From UBA4655 sp964585575 (GTDB lineage Bacteria; Planctomycetota; Planctomycetia; Pirellulales; UBA1268): a stretch of DNA of 12,566 bases. Every line of letters starts with the position of its first letter. Within the stretch, counting starts at the first letter, position 1. Positions 1 through 6,715 of the stretch are shown piece by piece. The translations under genes and the position numbers were made by a program. The stretch spans positions 1 through 12,566 of the forward strand of contig CAZPEM010000103.1 in assembly GCA_964585575.1 (NCBI GenBank), written 5' to 3'. Below the pieces are notes generated by a model. It searched no databases and was not told the DNA's origin. It saw only the letters and a list, made by a program, of their open reading frames with translations.

Positions 1-69
1 GTAGATCGGGCCGAGAGCAGAGGCCGGCCGTGTGCTGTTTCAGGACCGGTATTTCGAGGCGGAGTTCGC

Positions 70-98
70 CTGGCGAGAGTTGCGTCTGCGCACGCCAG
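70..98. terminator. Possible stem-loop, candidate terminator of an upstream gene
   Basis: CTGGCG at 70-75 pairs with CGCCAG at 93-98. Inside it TGCG (81-84) pairs with CGCA (89-92) around a TCTG loop, leaving a 5-nt bulge at 76-80. An AT-rich patch (CCTAAAATTTCTT) follows from 101, loosely like the tail of an intrinsic terminator on the plus strand, but there is no clean T-run. This is pairing seen by eye without an energy calculation. Confidence 0.25.
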
Positions 99-106
99 CT
101 CCTAAA

Positions 107-120
107 ATTTCTTGAGAAAT
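107..120. promoter_or_regulatory. Short palindrome, possible operator
   Basis: ATTTCT and AGAAAT form a 6-bp inverted repeat around a central TG, ending 76 nt before the ATG of the DUF1592-type gene. Its AT-rich symmetry and position suit a regulator binding site. I recognise no family consensus and only one copy is present, so it could be chance. Confidence 0.2.
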
Positions 121-196
121 CCAAACGGTCCGAAAGCTTGGCCAACCCCGGAAATTACGGGCGAAGGTTCCAGATCTGTTTGCCGGGCTTCCTGAC

Positions 197-2416
197 ATGT
201 ATCGCCTAGCCCTTCTCTGTCTTGGCGCTGGTTGCGGCTGCCTAATTTCTCTCTCGGCCCTCGGCCAGGAAGAAGCACGGCCGAACGTGCCGAAGTACGC
301 CTCGTTCGACGAAAGCCGCAAGGTGTTCGACAACGAGGTTCATCCGGTGCTCATGAAGCACTGCAGCGGGTGCCACAGCGGCTCGACGCAGGAAGGGGAT
401 CTCGATCTGGCGGCGCTCGACCCGGACATGAAGGCCGGCACCGGCGGCGGCCGGTGGGCGATGCTCAAGAAGCTGGTCGCTACGCGGGAGATGCCGCCTG
501 CCGATCGCCCCAAGCTCAGCGACGCCGAGGTCAAGGCCGTCACCGATTGGATCGCGGGCGAACTGAAGCGATCGGGACGGCACTTTTCCGCGCGGGCGGA
601 GTTCGCCAACGGCAACAAGGTTCCGCATGACAAGCTCTTCGATCCGAATTTCAAGGCGAAGTTCGACAGCCCGAGCGGCCTGCGGCGGCTCAGTCCCGAG
701 ATCTACGCGGCTAATTTCATCACGGCCGGGGGCGTGCTGGCCCAGCCCTTCACTGCCGCGGGCGGCTTTGCGTTCAAGGACATGGGGGCGGCGAAGCTCG
801 ATGAGCCGACCACCGTGCTCTTGATTCGCAATGCCATGCAGCTCGCGAGCGGGCAGACGGGCTTCAGTCTCGACGGCGAAAAGAAAAAGTTCGCCGGCAA
901 TGTCCCCCCTGCGTTTCCCCCATTATTCGACGAAAGCAAAGAGCCCAGCGACGCCGAAATCACGGCCGCGATTACGGTCCAATTCAATCGGGTGCTCGGT
1001 CGGGCGCCCACGGCCGAGGAGGCCCTCCGCTTCGCGGAGTTGTGGCGCAAGAACCGTGCCGACGCGGGAGCGGTCGTCGGCACGCGGGCCACGCTGGCGG
1101 CCGTCTATCTATTGCCCGAGGCGATCTATCGCTGGGAACTTGCCGAGGGGCCGCCGGACGCCGATGGCAAGGTGCGACTGACGCCGCGGCAGATCGCGTA
1201 CGCGATTTCCTATGGGCTCACGGATCGTCGTCCGGGACCGGGATTGACCGCTGCCGCCGCAAAGGGCGGGCTCGACACCCGCGAAGGGGTGGAGGCTGCG
1301 ACGCTCGAACTCTTGCGCGATCCCAAGGCGAGCAAACCGCGGATCGCCCGGTTTTTTCGGGAGTATTTCGGCTATGGCCACGCCAAGGACGTGTTTCAGG
1401 ACGAGAAGTCGAATCCCGAGCACGACGCCGTCGAATTGATCAAAGACACCGACAAGCTGATCGAATACATCCTCGAGAAAGACGAAAACGTGTTCGTTGA
1501 GCTGCTGACGACGAACAAGTCGTTCGTGGGGAACTCGGTTGCAGCGACGCTCAAGAAGCAGCGGGCTGACACTTTCGCCAAGTACCGGGAAAGATATGAC
1601 AAAGGGCTGAAGGAGGGGAAGTACACGGAAGAGTCCATGCCCTTCAAGGTCGACCGCCGCTGGATCCCGGGCCGATCGGTCTACGAGGCCTACAATCTCG
1701 AAGACTTCCCCGACCCCGGCGAGCAGCCCGTCGACCTGCCGAAGGAGCAGCGGGCGGGCATATTGACGCAGCCGGCGTGGCTGGCGGCCAACGCGAAAAC
1801 CGACGAAAATCATGCAATCTTTCGCGGCAAGTGGGTCCGGGAAAAACTCCTCGGCGGCGTCGTTCCGGACGTGCCGATCACCGTCGACGCCCAGTTGCCG
1901 AACGCCCCGCACCATGGGCTCCGCGAGCGGATGAAGGTCACCGAGCAAGAGTACTGCTGGAAGTGCCATACCCTGATGAACCCGCTCGGCCTCACGTTCG
2001 AGTCATACGACTGCTTCGGTCGCTTCCGCACCGCTGAGCCGGTGCTCGACGTGGAGGCCACCGAAAAGAACGTCGACAAGAAGGGGAAGTCGCTCGGCAA
2101 CGTGACCAAGGCGATTCCGGTCGACACCAACGGCAAGATCAACGACTTCGGCGACCCCTCCGCGGAGGGCACGGTGGGCAACGCCGTCGAGTTGCTCCAC
2201 AAGATCGCGAAGTCGGAGCGGGCCGAGCAGGTCTTCATCCGGCATGTGTTCCGCTACTTCATGGGCCGCAACGAGAATCTGGGCGATGGGCCGAGTTTGC
2301 AGGACGCCCAGAAGCGGTATCGCGAGAGCGGTGGCAGCATGAAGGCCCTGGTGGCCGCGATCATGGCGAGCGATTCTTTCCTGTATCGCGTGCCGTCGGC
2401 GGATGAAGGCCGATGA
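197..2416 (+). CDS. Exported planctomycete cytochrome-type protein (DUF1595/DUF1592/DUF1588/DUF1585)
   Basis: Probably a secreted or periplasmic haem-binding protein of unknown reaction. Residues 1-23 form a signal peptide with a plausible cleavage site after ALG (21-23). A cytochrome c-like segment follows with CSGCH at 56-60; Met99 in REMPP is the likely distal ligand. DUF1595 lies near 255-315. DUF1592 lies at about 375-505, with the hallmark FFREYFGY and a KDTDKLIEYIL stretch. DUF1588 starts near 517 and carries a second haem-type motif, CWKCH at 587-591. DUF1585 closes the protein (about 665-735). The 739 residues and this domain order fit the family, although the DUF1587 segment is not convincing. 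The ATG at 197 was chosen because the signal peptide starts directly there; no Shine-Dalgarno is evident. A DUF1552 gene follows after 64 nt, the usual partner. The gene is less GC-rich than those downstream. Family assignment is firm; substrate and electron partner are unknown. Confidence 0.92.
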   Translation: MYRLALLCLGAGCGCLISLSALGQEEARPNVPKYASFDESRKVFDNEVHPVLMKHCSGCHSGSTQEGDLDLAALDPDMKAGTGGGRWAMLKKLVATREMPPADRPKLSDAEVKAVTDWIAGELKRSGRHFSARAEFANGNKVPHDKLFDPNFKAKFDSPSGLRRLSPEIYAANFITAGGVLAQPFTAAGGFAFKDMGAAKLDEPTTVLLIRNAMQLASGQTGFSLDGEKKKFAGNVPPAFPPLFDESKEPSDAEITAAITVQFNRVLGRAPTAEEALRFAELWRKNRADAGAVVGTRATLAAVYLLPEAIYRWELAEGPPDADGKVRLTPRQIAYAISYGLTDRRPGPGLTAAAAKGGLDTREGVEAATLELLRDPKASKPRIARFFREYFGYGHAKDVFQDEKSNPEHDAVELIKDTDKLIEYILEKDENVFVELLTTNKSFVGNSVAATLKKQRADTFAKYRERYDKGLKEGKYTEESMPFKVDRRWIPGRSVYEAYNLEDFPDPGEQPVDLPKEQRAGILTQPAWLAANAKTDENHAIFRGKWVREKLLGGVVPDVPITVDAQLPNAPHHGLRERMKVTEQEYCWKCHTLMNPLGLTFESYDCFGRFRTAEPVLDVEATEKNVDKKGKSLGNVTKAIPVDTNGKINDFGDPSAEGTVGNAVELLHKIAKSERAEQVFIRHVFRYFMGRNENLGDGPSLQDAQKRYRESGGSMKALVAAIMASDSFLYRVPSADEGR

Positions 2417-2417
2417 A

Positions 2418-2430
2418 CGTAACATTTACG
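2418..2430. promoter_or_regulatory. Small inverted repeat in the gap between the DUF1592-type and DUF1552 genes
   Basis: CGTAA (2418-2422) and TTACG (2426-2430) flank a CAT centre, directly after the TGA of the upstream gene. A 5-bp stem is too short to act as a terminator alone. It may be an operator or an mRNA-processing element, or may be chance. Confidence 0.15.
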
Positions 2431-2480
2431 AGGCTGGCTGTTGGTTCGACGTCGTTCCTCCCCTTTTCTGGAGTTTTGAC

Positions 2481-3872
2481 ATGACCCTGCTTCGTCGCGA
2501 TGTTCTCAAGGGAATGACGCTCGGCGCCGGTTCGATGCTGCTCAGCCCGATCCTCTCGAAGATGCAGGCGTTCGCCGCGGGCCAGGCCATCGCTCCGAAG
2601 CGGTTCGTCTTCGTGGTCGAGAGCAACGGTGTCCCGCCGCAACAGATGTGTCTGGCCGGTATGAAGCGGGCCGATCGTGAGGACAAACAGGGCCATCCGT
2701 TCGTCGACGAGTCGCTGGCCGACAAGCAGCTCCCGGTCTCGCTCGAGCCGGTCGATCGCTGGAAGGATCGAGTGACGATCGTGCAGGGGCTTTCGGGCCG
2801 TGTCTGCGGCGGCGGCCACTCGAACAACTTCATGGCCTTGGGCGCGTTCGGCGGCGGCCGCGGCAACGGCAACGGCGAAAGCACGAAGATCAACGGCGAA
2901 ACCGTCGACGGGGCCCTGTCGCGGCAGCTGCCGGGCATCTTCCCGCACATCGGCATCGGAATGTCGAAGCGGATCGAAGACAACGTCATCTACAACATCT
3001 CCGCGATCGGCCCCGATCGCCCGTTGCCGACGATGGTCTCGCCGTCGTTCGCCTACTCGAATCTGTTCGGCAGCGTCGCCGAAGGGCATTCCCGTGACTT
3101 GTATGCGGCGAATGCGAACCTCCTCGACTTCATGCGGGACGACATTCGCCGAGTCGAGTCGCGTCTGGCCGGGCAGGAGCGGGAGCAGCTCGGCGCCTAC
3201 CTGGAGACCTACGAGACGCTGCGGAACCGGCAGAGCCGGCTCAACGAGGTGCAGCACACGCTCCGCGAGCGGGGGCCCGTGGCGAGCGACAAGTACACGA
3301 GCGCCGTCGAGATCGACCGTCTGGACGCGATGTTCGACATCGGCGCCTGTGCCCTGATTTGCGGGCTCACGAACGTCTTGACGATTTCGTCCGCGGCGGG
3401 CATCCGCGAGTTCGACGTCACCTTCACGGGCCTCGGGCTCAAGAAGGACAAGCACATGATCGGCCACGGCTCCGGTGACCAGGGCCGGACGTCCTTCGAG
3501 CTGTATGACATGATCCGGCGGTGGCATTTCGAACGGATCGCCGAGTTCATGGCGAAGCTCGAGCGTGTCCCGGAGGGCGACGGCACGATGCTCGACAACA
3601 CGCTGATCGTGTATCTCAGCGACGGAGCCGAAGGCCACCACTCGCGATGCTGGGAATGGCCGATGGTGTTGCTCGGCAACCTGGGCGGCCGGCTGCGAAC
3701 CGGGCGGTACATCGACTACCCGTCGTACGGGGCCCGCGGCCATCGCACGATCAGCAACATGTACACGACGTGGCTGCAGCTCGCCGGTTCCGACCGGGAG
3801 TTCTTCGGGCAGGTGGACTCCAACCTGAGCGGCATCGAGACGCACGGCCCGCTCGAAGAACTGCTGGCCTAG
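2481..3872 (+). CDS. DUF1552 family protein, twin-arginine exported
   Basis: A 463-residue member of DUF1552, a family with no assigned reaction that commonly follows DUF1592-type cytochrome genes. The start is the ATG at 2481: it has a Shine-Dalgarno GGAG at 2470-2473 and opens at once with a Tat-type leader, LLRRDVLKG then a hydrophobic stretch to about residue 32. An in-frame ATG at 2403 would add 26 residues, overlap the upstream gene and bury the leader. The body has DUF1552 features: VVESNGVPP near 45-53, a HMIGHGSGD segment, TLIVYLSDGAEGHHS, and the closing GPLEELL. The His/Asp-rich segments recall the DUF1501/alkaline-phosphatase-like fold, so metal binding is an inference. Tat export implies that it folds, perhaps with a cofactor, before leaving the cytoplasm. 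Probably translated from one mRNA with the upstream haem protein. Confidence 0.9.
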   Translation: MTLLRRDVLKGMTLGAGSMLLSPILSKMQAFAAGQAIAPKRFVFVVESNGVPPQQMCLAGMKRADREDKQGHPFVDESLADKQLPVSLEPVDRWKDRVTIVQGLSGRVCGGGHSNNFMALGAFGGGRGNGNGESTKINGETVDGALSRQLPGIFPHIGIGMSKRIEDNVIYNISAIGPDRPLPTMVSPSFAYSNLFGSVAEGHSRDLYAANANLLDFMRDDIRRVESRLAGQEREQLGAYLETYETLRNRQSRLNEVQHTLRERGPVASDKYTSAVEIDRLDAMFDIGACALICGLTNVLTISSAAGIREFDVTFTGLGLKKDKHMIGHGSGDQGRTSFELYDMIRRWHFERIAEFMAKLERVPEGDGTMLDNTLIVYLSDGAEGHHSRCWEWPMVLLGNLGGRLRTGRYIDYPSYGARGHRTISNMYTTWLQLAGSDREFFGQVDSNLSGIETHGPLEELLA

Positions 3873-3873
3873 C

Positions 3874-3901
3874 TTCCGGGAAATCGTGGGAAATCCCGGA
3901 A
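3874..3901 (+). promoter_or_regulatory. Inverted repeat with internal direct repeat at the uvrC start
   Basis: TTCCGGGA (3874-3881) is exactly complementary to TCCCGGAA (3894-3901), with a 12-nt loop. The 8-mer GGGAAATC occurs twice, at 3878-3885 and 3888-3895. The stem begins one base after the TAG of the DUF1552 gene. Its loop holds the alternative GTG start (3886) and the GGGA that could serve the ATG at 3901. It could end transcription of the upstream pair or modulate initiation of uvrC. No T-run follows, so a classical intrinsic terminator is not favoured. Confidence 0.4.
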
Positions 3902-5280
3902 TGGCCCCCGACGACGGCCCCGCCGAATCGACCCCCGCCGACACCGACCTCGCCGCGGAGGCTTCCGACCGGTCCGCCGCGGCGGAGAAGGTGAAGGCCT
4001 TTCCGCAGACGCCGGGCGTCTACCTCATGAAGGATGCCGCCGGCCGGGTCATCTACATCGGCAAGGCGAAGAACCTTCGGGCGAGGGCGTCGAGCTACTT
4101 CCTGAAGGCGGCCGAGCAGGACCGCCGCACCGCCGAACTCGTCCGCGAGATCCGCGACATCGACTTCCTCGAGGCGGAGAGCGAGGTCGACGCCCTCCTG
4201 CTCGAGAGCCGGCTCATCAAGGACGTGCAGCCCCGGTTCAACTCCGATCTCAAGGACGACAAGACCTTTCCCTACCTCCAGATCACGACCCACGAGGACT
4301 ATCCGCGGGTCGAGTTCACCCGCGAGCCGCGGCGGAAGGGGGTGAAGCTCTACGGCCCCTTCCCGAGCGCCGGCAGCCTCCGCGGCGCCATGGTGGTTCT
4401 CCAGCGGATCTTCAAGTTCCGCACCTGCACGCTCGACATCGAGGCCGACGACCGGAAGTGGCAATGGTTTCGTCCCTGCCTGCTCGCGTCGATCGGCCAG
4501 TGCACGGCCCCCTGCAACCTGCGGATCTCGAAGGAGGACTACCGTCGCGACATCATGCGGCTGCGGACCTTCCTCGACGGCAACAAGAAACGGCTGCTCG
4601 AGGAGATGCGGCGGGAGATGATGGCCGCCTCGCAGGAGCTCGCCTTCGAGAAGGCGGCGAGGCTGCGGGACGAGATCCGCCTGCTCGAGACGCTCGACGA
4701 ACGGGGCGACCTCGAGGAGCACGTGCAGCCGGAGGTGTTTCTCGTCGACCCGAAGAAGGGGCTCGCGGGGCTCAAGAGCGTGCTCAAGCTCGAGAAGACG
4801 CCGCGGGTGATCGAGGGGGTCGACATCGCGCACCTCGGCGGCAGCGAGACGGTCGCGAGCCTCGTGCAGTTCCTCGACGGCCTCCCCTTCAAGCCGGGCT
4901 ACAAGCGCTACCGGATCAAGTCGGTCGACGGCATCGACGACTTCAAGAGCATCCACGAGGTCGTGTCGCGGCGGTTCGCCCGGCTCGTGCGGGAGGGAAT
5001 CTCCCTGCCCGACATCTTCCTCATCGACGGCGGCAAGGGGCAACTCTCCGCGGCGGTGGCGGCGGTGCAGGCCCTCGGCATCGAGCCTCCCTGCATGATC
5101 AGCCTCGCGAAACGTGAGGAGGAGGTGTTCGTGCCGGGGCGGAGCGAGCCCTTGAAGATCTCGAAAGACGCCTATTCCCTGCGGTTGCTCGAATACGTCC
5201 GCGACGAGGCCCACCGCTTCGCCCAGCACTACCACCACCTCCTGCGACGCAAGAAGACGCTTCCCGAGGAGGAGTCGTGA
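3901..5280 (+). CDS. uvrC: UvrC, excinuclease ABC subunit C, short form
   Basis: Dual-incision nuclease of nucleotide excision repair, acting with UvrB on damaged DNA. Numbered from the ATG at 3901: GIY-YIG domain at about 36-115 (GVY ending at Tyr41, YIG at 52-54, Arg60, Glu102); four cysteines at 176, 193, 201 and 205 matching the UvrC iron-sulfur cluster; UVR motif for UvrB contact at about 234-268; and the RNase H-like nuclease at about 300-450 with Asp308, Asp376 in DGGKG, Asp435 and His438 in RDEAHRFA. The protein stops about 20 residues after that motif, so the (HhH)2 DNA-binding domain of standard, roughly 600-residue UvrC is absent. The next gene converges 10 nt later, leaving no room for a frameshifted remainder. 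A GTG at 3886 is an alternative start adding five residues. The about 35-residue N-terminal extension, rich in Ala, Asp and Pro, looks disordered. Confidence 0.93.
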   Translation: MAPDDGPAESTPADTDLAAEASDRSAAAEKVKAFPQTPGVYLMKDAAGRVIYIGKAKNLRARASSYFLKAAEQDRRTAELVREIRDIDFLEAESEVDALLLESRLIKDVQPRFNSDLKDDKTFPYLQITTHEDYPRVEFTREPRRKGVKLYGPFPSAGSLRGAMVVLQRIFKFRTCTLDIEADDRKWQWFRPCLLASIGQCTAPCNLRISKEDYRRDIMRLRTFLDGNKKRLLEEMRREMMAASQELAFEKAARLRDEIRLLETLDERGDLEEHVQPEVFLVDPKKGLAGLKSVLKLEKTPRVIEGVDIAHLGGSETVASLVQFLDGLPFKPGYKRYRIKSVDGIDDFKSIHEVVSRRFARLVREGISLPDIFLIDGGKGQLSAAVAAVQALGIEPPCMISLAKREEEVFVPGRSEPLKISKDAYSLRLLEYVRDEAHRFAQHYHHLLRRKKTLPEEES

Positions 5281-5284
5281 GCCG

Positions 5285-5307
5285 GCCGCGTCAGTCGTCC
5301 ACGCGGC
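5285..5307. terminator. Stem-loop at the convergent junction of uvrC and the VWA gene
   Basis: GCCGCGT (5285-5291) pairs exactly with ACGCGGC (5301-5307) across a 9-nt loop. It lies just after the uvrC stop and overlaps the last codons of the opposing gene, whose TGA complement is at 5291-5293. The position suits a bidirectional stop for the two converging transcripts, but neither side has a T-run and such stems arise easily in GC-rich DNA. Confidence 0.3.
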
Positions 5308-6676
5308 GGAAGTGTCCGTAGTTCTCCCGGGCGAGCACGGCCAGGAATTCGGCCAGCCTCGGTTCGGCGGCGATGCCGATCGTGTGCACCGACACGCGTC
5401 GCGTGCGGTTGGCTTCCGCGACCATCCGCACGATCTCCGCGGGTGCGACGACCCGCCCGGCGGTGGGCTCGCCGTCGGAGAGCAGATAGACCGCCTCGAC
5501 GTCGAGCGTGAACGCCAAGGCCAGCGCGTCGCCCGTCGCGGTGGTGCCGTCGGGTTGCAGGCTGCGGACGAAGACGGTGGCCTCCTTTCTGGCCGTCTCG
5601 TCGGCGGGCACGAGCCGCGGTTCCCAGGCGAACGCCCGGTTGGAATAGGCGATGATCGTGAAGGCGGCCGTCGGGGAAAGCTGCCACACCGCCGATTCCA
5701 GCTCGCGTTTCGCCTTTTCCAGGCGGCCCCTCTCCTCCATGCTCGACGACACGTCGACGAGAAAGACGACCCGCTCGGCGTAGAGCGGGATCCCGTAGTA
5801 CGCCGGGTCTTTGGTGTTGTCAGCCGCCTCGAGCGGCCGCTGCGGCACGGGATACTCTGCCTGCGGCGGCGGCACAGAGAGGGTAGCGCGATGCTCTGCC
5901 ATCCACGCGGCCCACGCGGCCGCATCGGTGCCGAAATTGCGGCCGCTGACGAAGGCGAGGTAGGCGACCACGTCGGCCCGGGCCTCGCCACGAAGGTGGG
6001 CCAGGATCGCCACGAGCGCGTCCACGCCCTCGAGACTGTTCACTGCAATCAGGGCCCGGACGACGCCGCGGCGGAAGGGATGGTCTACGGAAAAAACACG
6101 CAGCCGCGAAAGCCCTCGCAGCGTGGCCACGTCTTCGGCGGCCGCCCGGCCGGCGGCCGCGGTGGCGACGGCCCAGCAGAGCTGGACTGCCGCCGGACCG
6201 GCGTCGTCGAGCCAGGCCGCCACCGGCCAGCGGTCGGCCGGGGCCTTGGCGGCAAGCAGCACCGCGGCGATGTCGGCCGCCGTGTCGACCCGGCCTTCCC
6301 GCAGTTCCCGGGCGGCGCGTTCGATGATCGCGGCCTCCCCGGTCGGATCCTCGCGAAGCTGCGCGATCACGCCCCTGGCGGCGCCGCGGACCGACTCGTC
6401 CTTCAACGACAGCCCGACGCGGACGACGAGATCGAGCGTGTCGTCGCCGCGGTTGGCGGCCAGCTTGCCGAGGATCTCCTTGCGATGGGCGGGCGACCCG
6501 GTCCGCGCCGCGGCCAGCGCCTTCTTTCGCAGATCGGCGGGAACGGCCTCCGCGAGGGACCCTTTGGTCGGCGGGGCCGCATCGTTCGGCGGGGCCGCGG
6601 CGGTCAAGGCCGGGACCACCGCGATCCCGAGGATCGCGGTGGTGCACCACGACACGAGGCGACTTGTTCGGGGCAT
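5291..6676 (-). CDS. Exported von Willebrand factor A domain protein
   Basis: A 461-residue protein with a signal peptide (hydrophobic about 8-27, Ala-rich end) and a helical, Ala/Leu-rich middle (about 40-265) that looks like degenerate HEAT-type repeats. The C-terminal VWA domain (about 300-461) has a full metal-ion-dependent adhesion site: DVSSS at 308-312, Thr in the GTTATGDAL stretch near 378-381, and Asp401 in LLSDGEPT. It likely binds a protein partner outside the cytoplasm through a divalent cation; the partner is not evident. The ATG (complement of 6674-6676) has a strong Shine-Dalgarno AGGGAG (complement of 6683-6688) six nt away. It lies 39 nt downstream of the alpha-glucan phosphorylase gene on the same strand with no terminator between, so read-through is likely. 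The signal-peptide codons contain a perfect 13-bp inverted repeat. No transmembrane anchor is seen after the VWA domain. Confidence 0.85.
   Translation of the reverse strand: MPRTSRLVSWCTTAILGIAVVPALTAAAPPNDAAPPTKGSLAEAVPADLRKKALAAARTGSPAHRKEILGKLAANRGDDTLDLVVRVGLSLKDESVRGAARGVIAQLREDPTGEAAIIERAARELREGRVDTAADIAAVLLAAKAPADRWPVAAWLDDAGPAAVQLCWAVATAAAGRAAAEDVATLRGLSRLRVFSVDHPFRRGVVRALIAVNSLEGVDALVAILAHLRGEARADVVAYLAFVSGRNFGTDAAAWAAWMAEHRATLSVPPPQAEYPVPQRPLEAADNTKDPAYYGIPLYAERVVFLVDVSSSMEERGRLEKAKRELESAVWQLSPTAAFTIIAYSNRAFAWEPRLVPADETARKEATVFVRSLQPDGTTATGDALALAFTLDVEAVYLLSDGEPTAGRVVAPAEIVRMVAEANRTRRVSVHTIGIAAEPRLAEFLAVLARENYGHFRRVDD
6568..6598. repeat. Short in-frame direct repeat in the VWA gene
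   Basis: TCGGCGGGGCCGC occurs at 6568-6580 and again at 6586-6598, an 18-bp period. It encodes two AAPP units just after the signal peptide of the VWA protein. It lies in a flexible Ala/Pro linker, so slippage here would change linker length by six residues without breaking the frame. Confidence 0.7.
6615..6643. repeat. Perfect 13-bp inverted repeat with 3-nt loop inside the VWA signal-peptide codons
   Basis: ACCACCGCGATCC (6615-6627) is exactly complementary to GGATCGCGGTGGT (6631-6643) around CGA. On the minus-strand mRNA it covers codons 12 to 21 of the VWA gene, the hydrophobic core of the signal peptide. Thirteen uninterrupted, mostly GC pairs with a tight loop would form a very stable hairpin beginning 33 nt after the A of the start codon. 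No T-run follows, so it is not a classical terminator. Confidence 0.9.
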
Positions 6677-6715
6677 GGCCGGCTCCCTGCGGTGGAGTTT
6701 CCTGGCGACGAATGC

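Larger units (their letters stand above)
1..196. other. Non-coding leader upstream of the DUF1592-type gene
   Basis: I see no gene I can support here. The three forward frames give only short, unrecognisable peptides; one closes at a TAA at 103-105, so the tail of an upstream gene cannot be excluded. The stretch contains two small inverted repeats (70-98 and 107-120, listed separately) and a locally AT-rich patch around 103-125. No good -35/-10 pair and no clear Shine-Dalgarno sequence is visible before the ATG at 197. Confidence 0.5.

Noticed and set aside
1109..1969. A 286-codon minus-strand frame inside the DUF1592-type gene
   Set aside because: Shadow of a gene with an intact signal peptide and conserved domains on the other strand. 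No ribosome binding site or known motif.
2403..2480. ATG at 2403 as the start of the DUF1552 protein
   Set aside because: It would place 26 non-hydrophobic residues before the twin-arginine leader. The ATG at 2481 has a good ribosome binding site and directly begins the leader.
2361..3944. A 527-codon open frame on the minus strand opposite the DUF1552 gene
   Set aside because: Same register effect as above. The plus strand encodes a recognisable family with a Tat leader and ribosome binding site.
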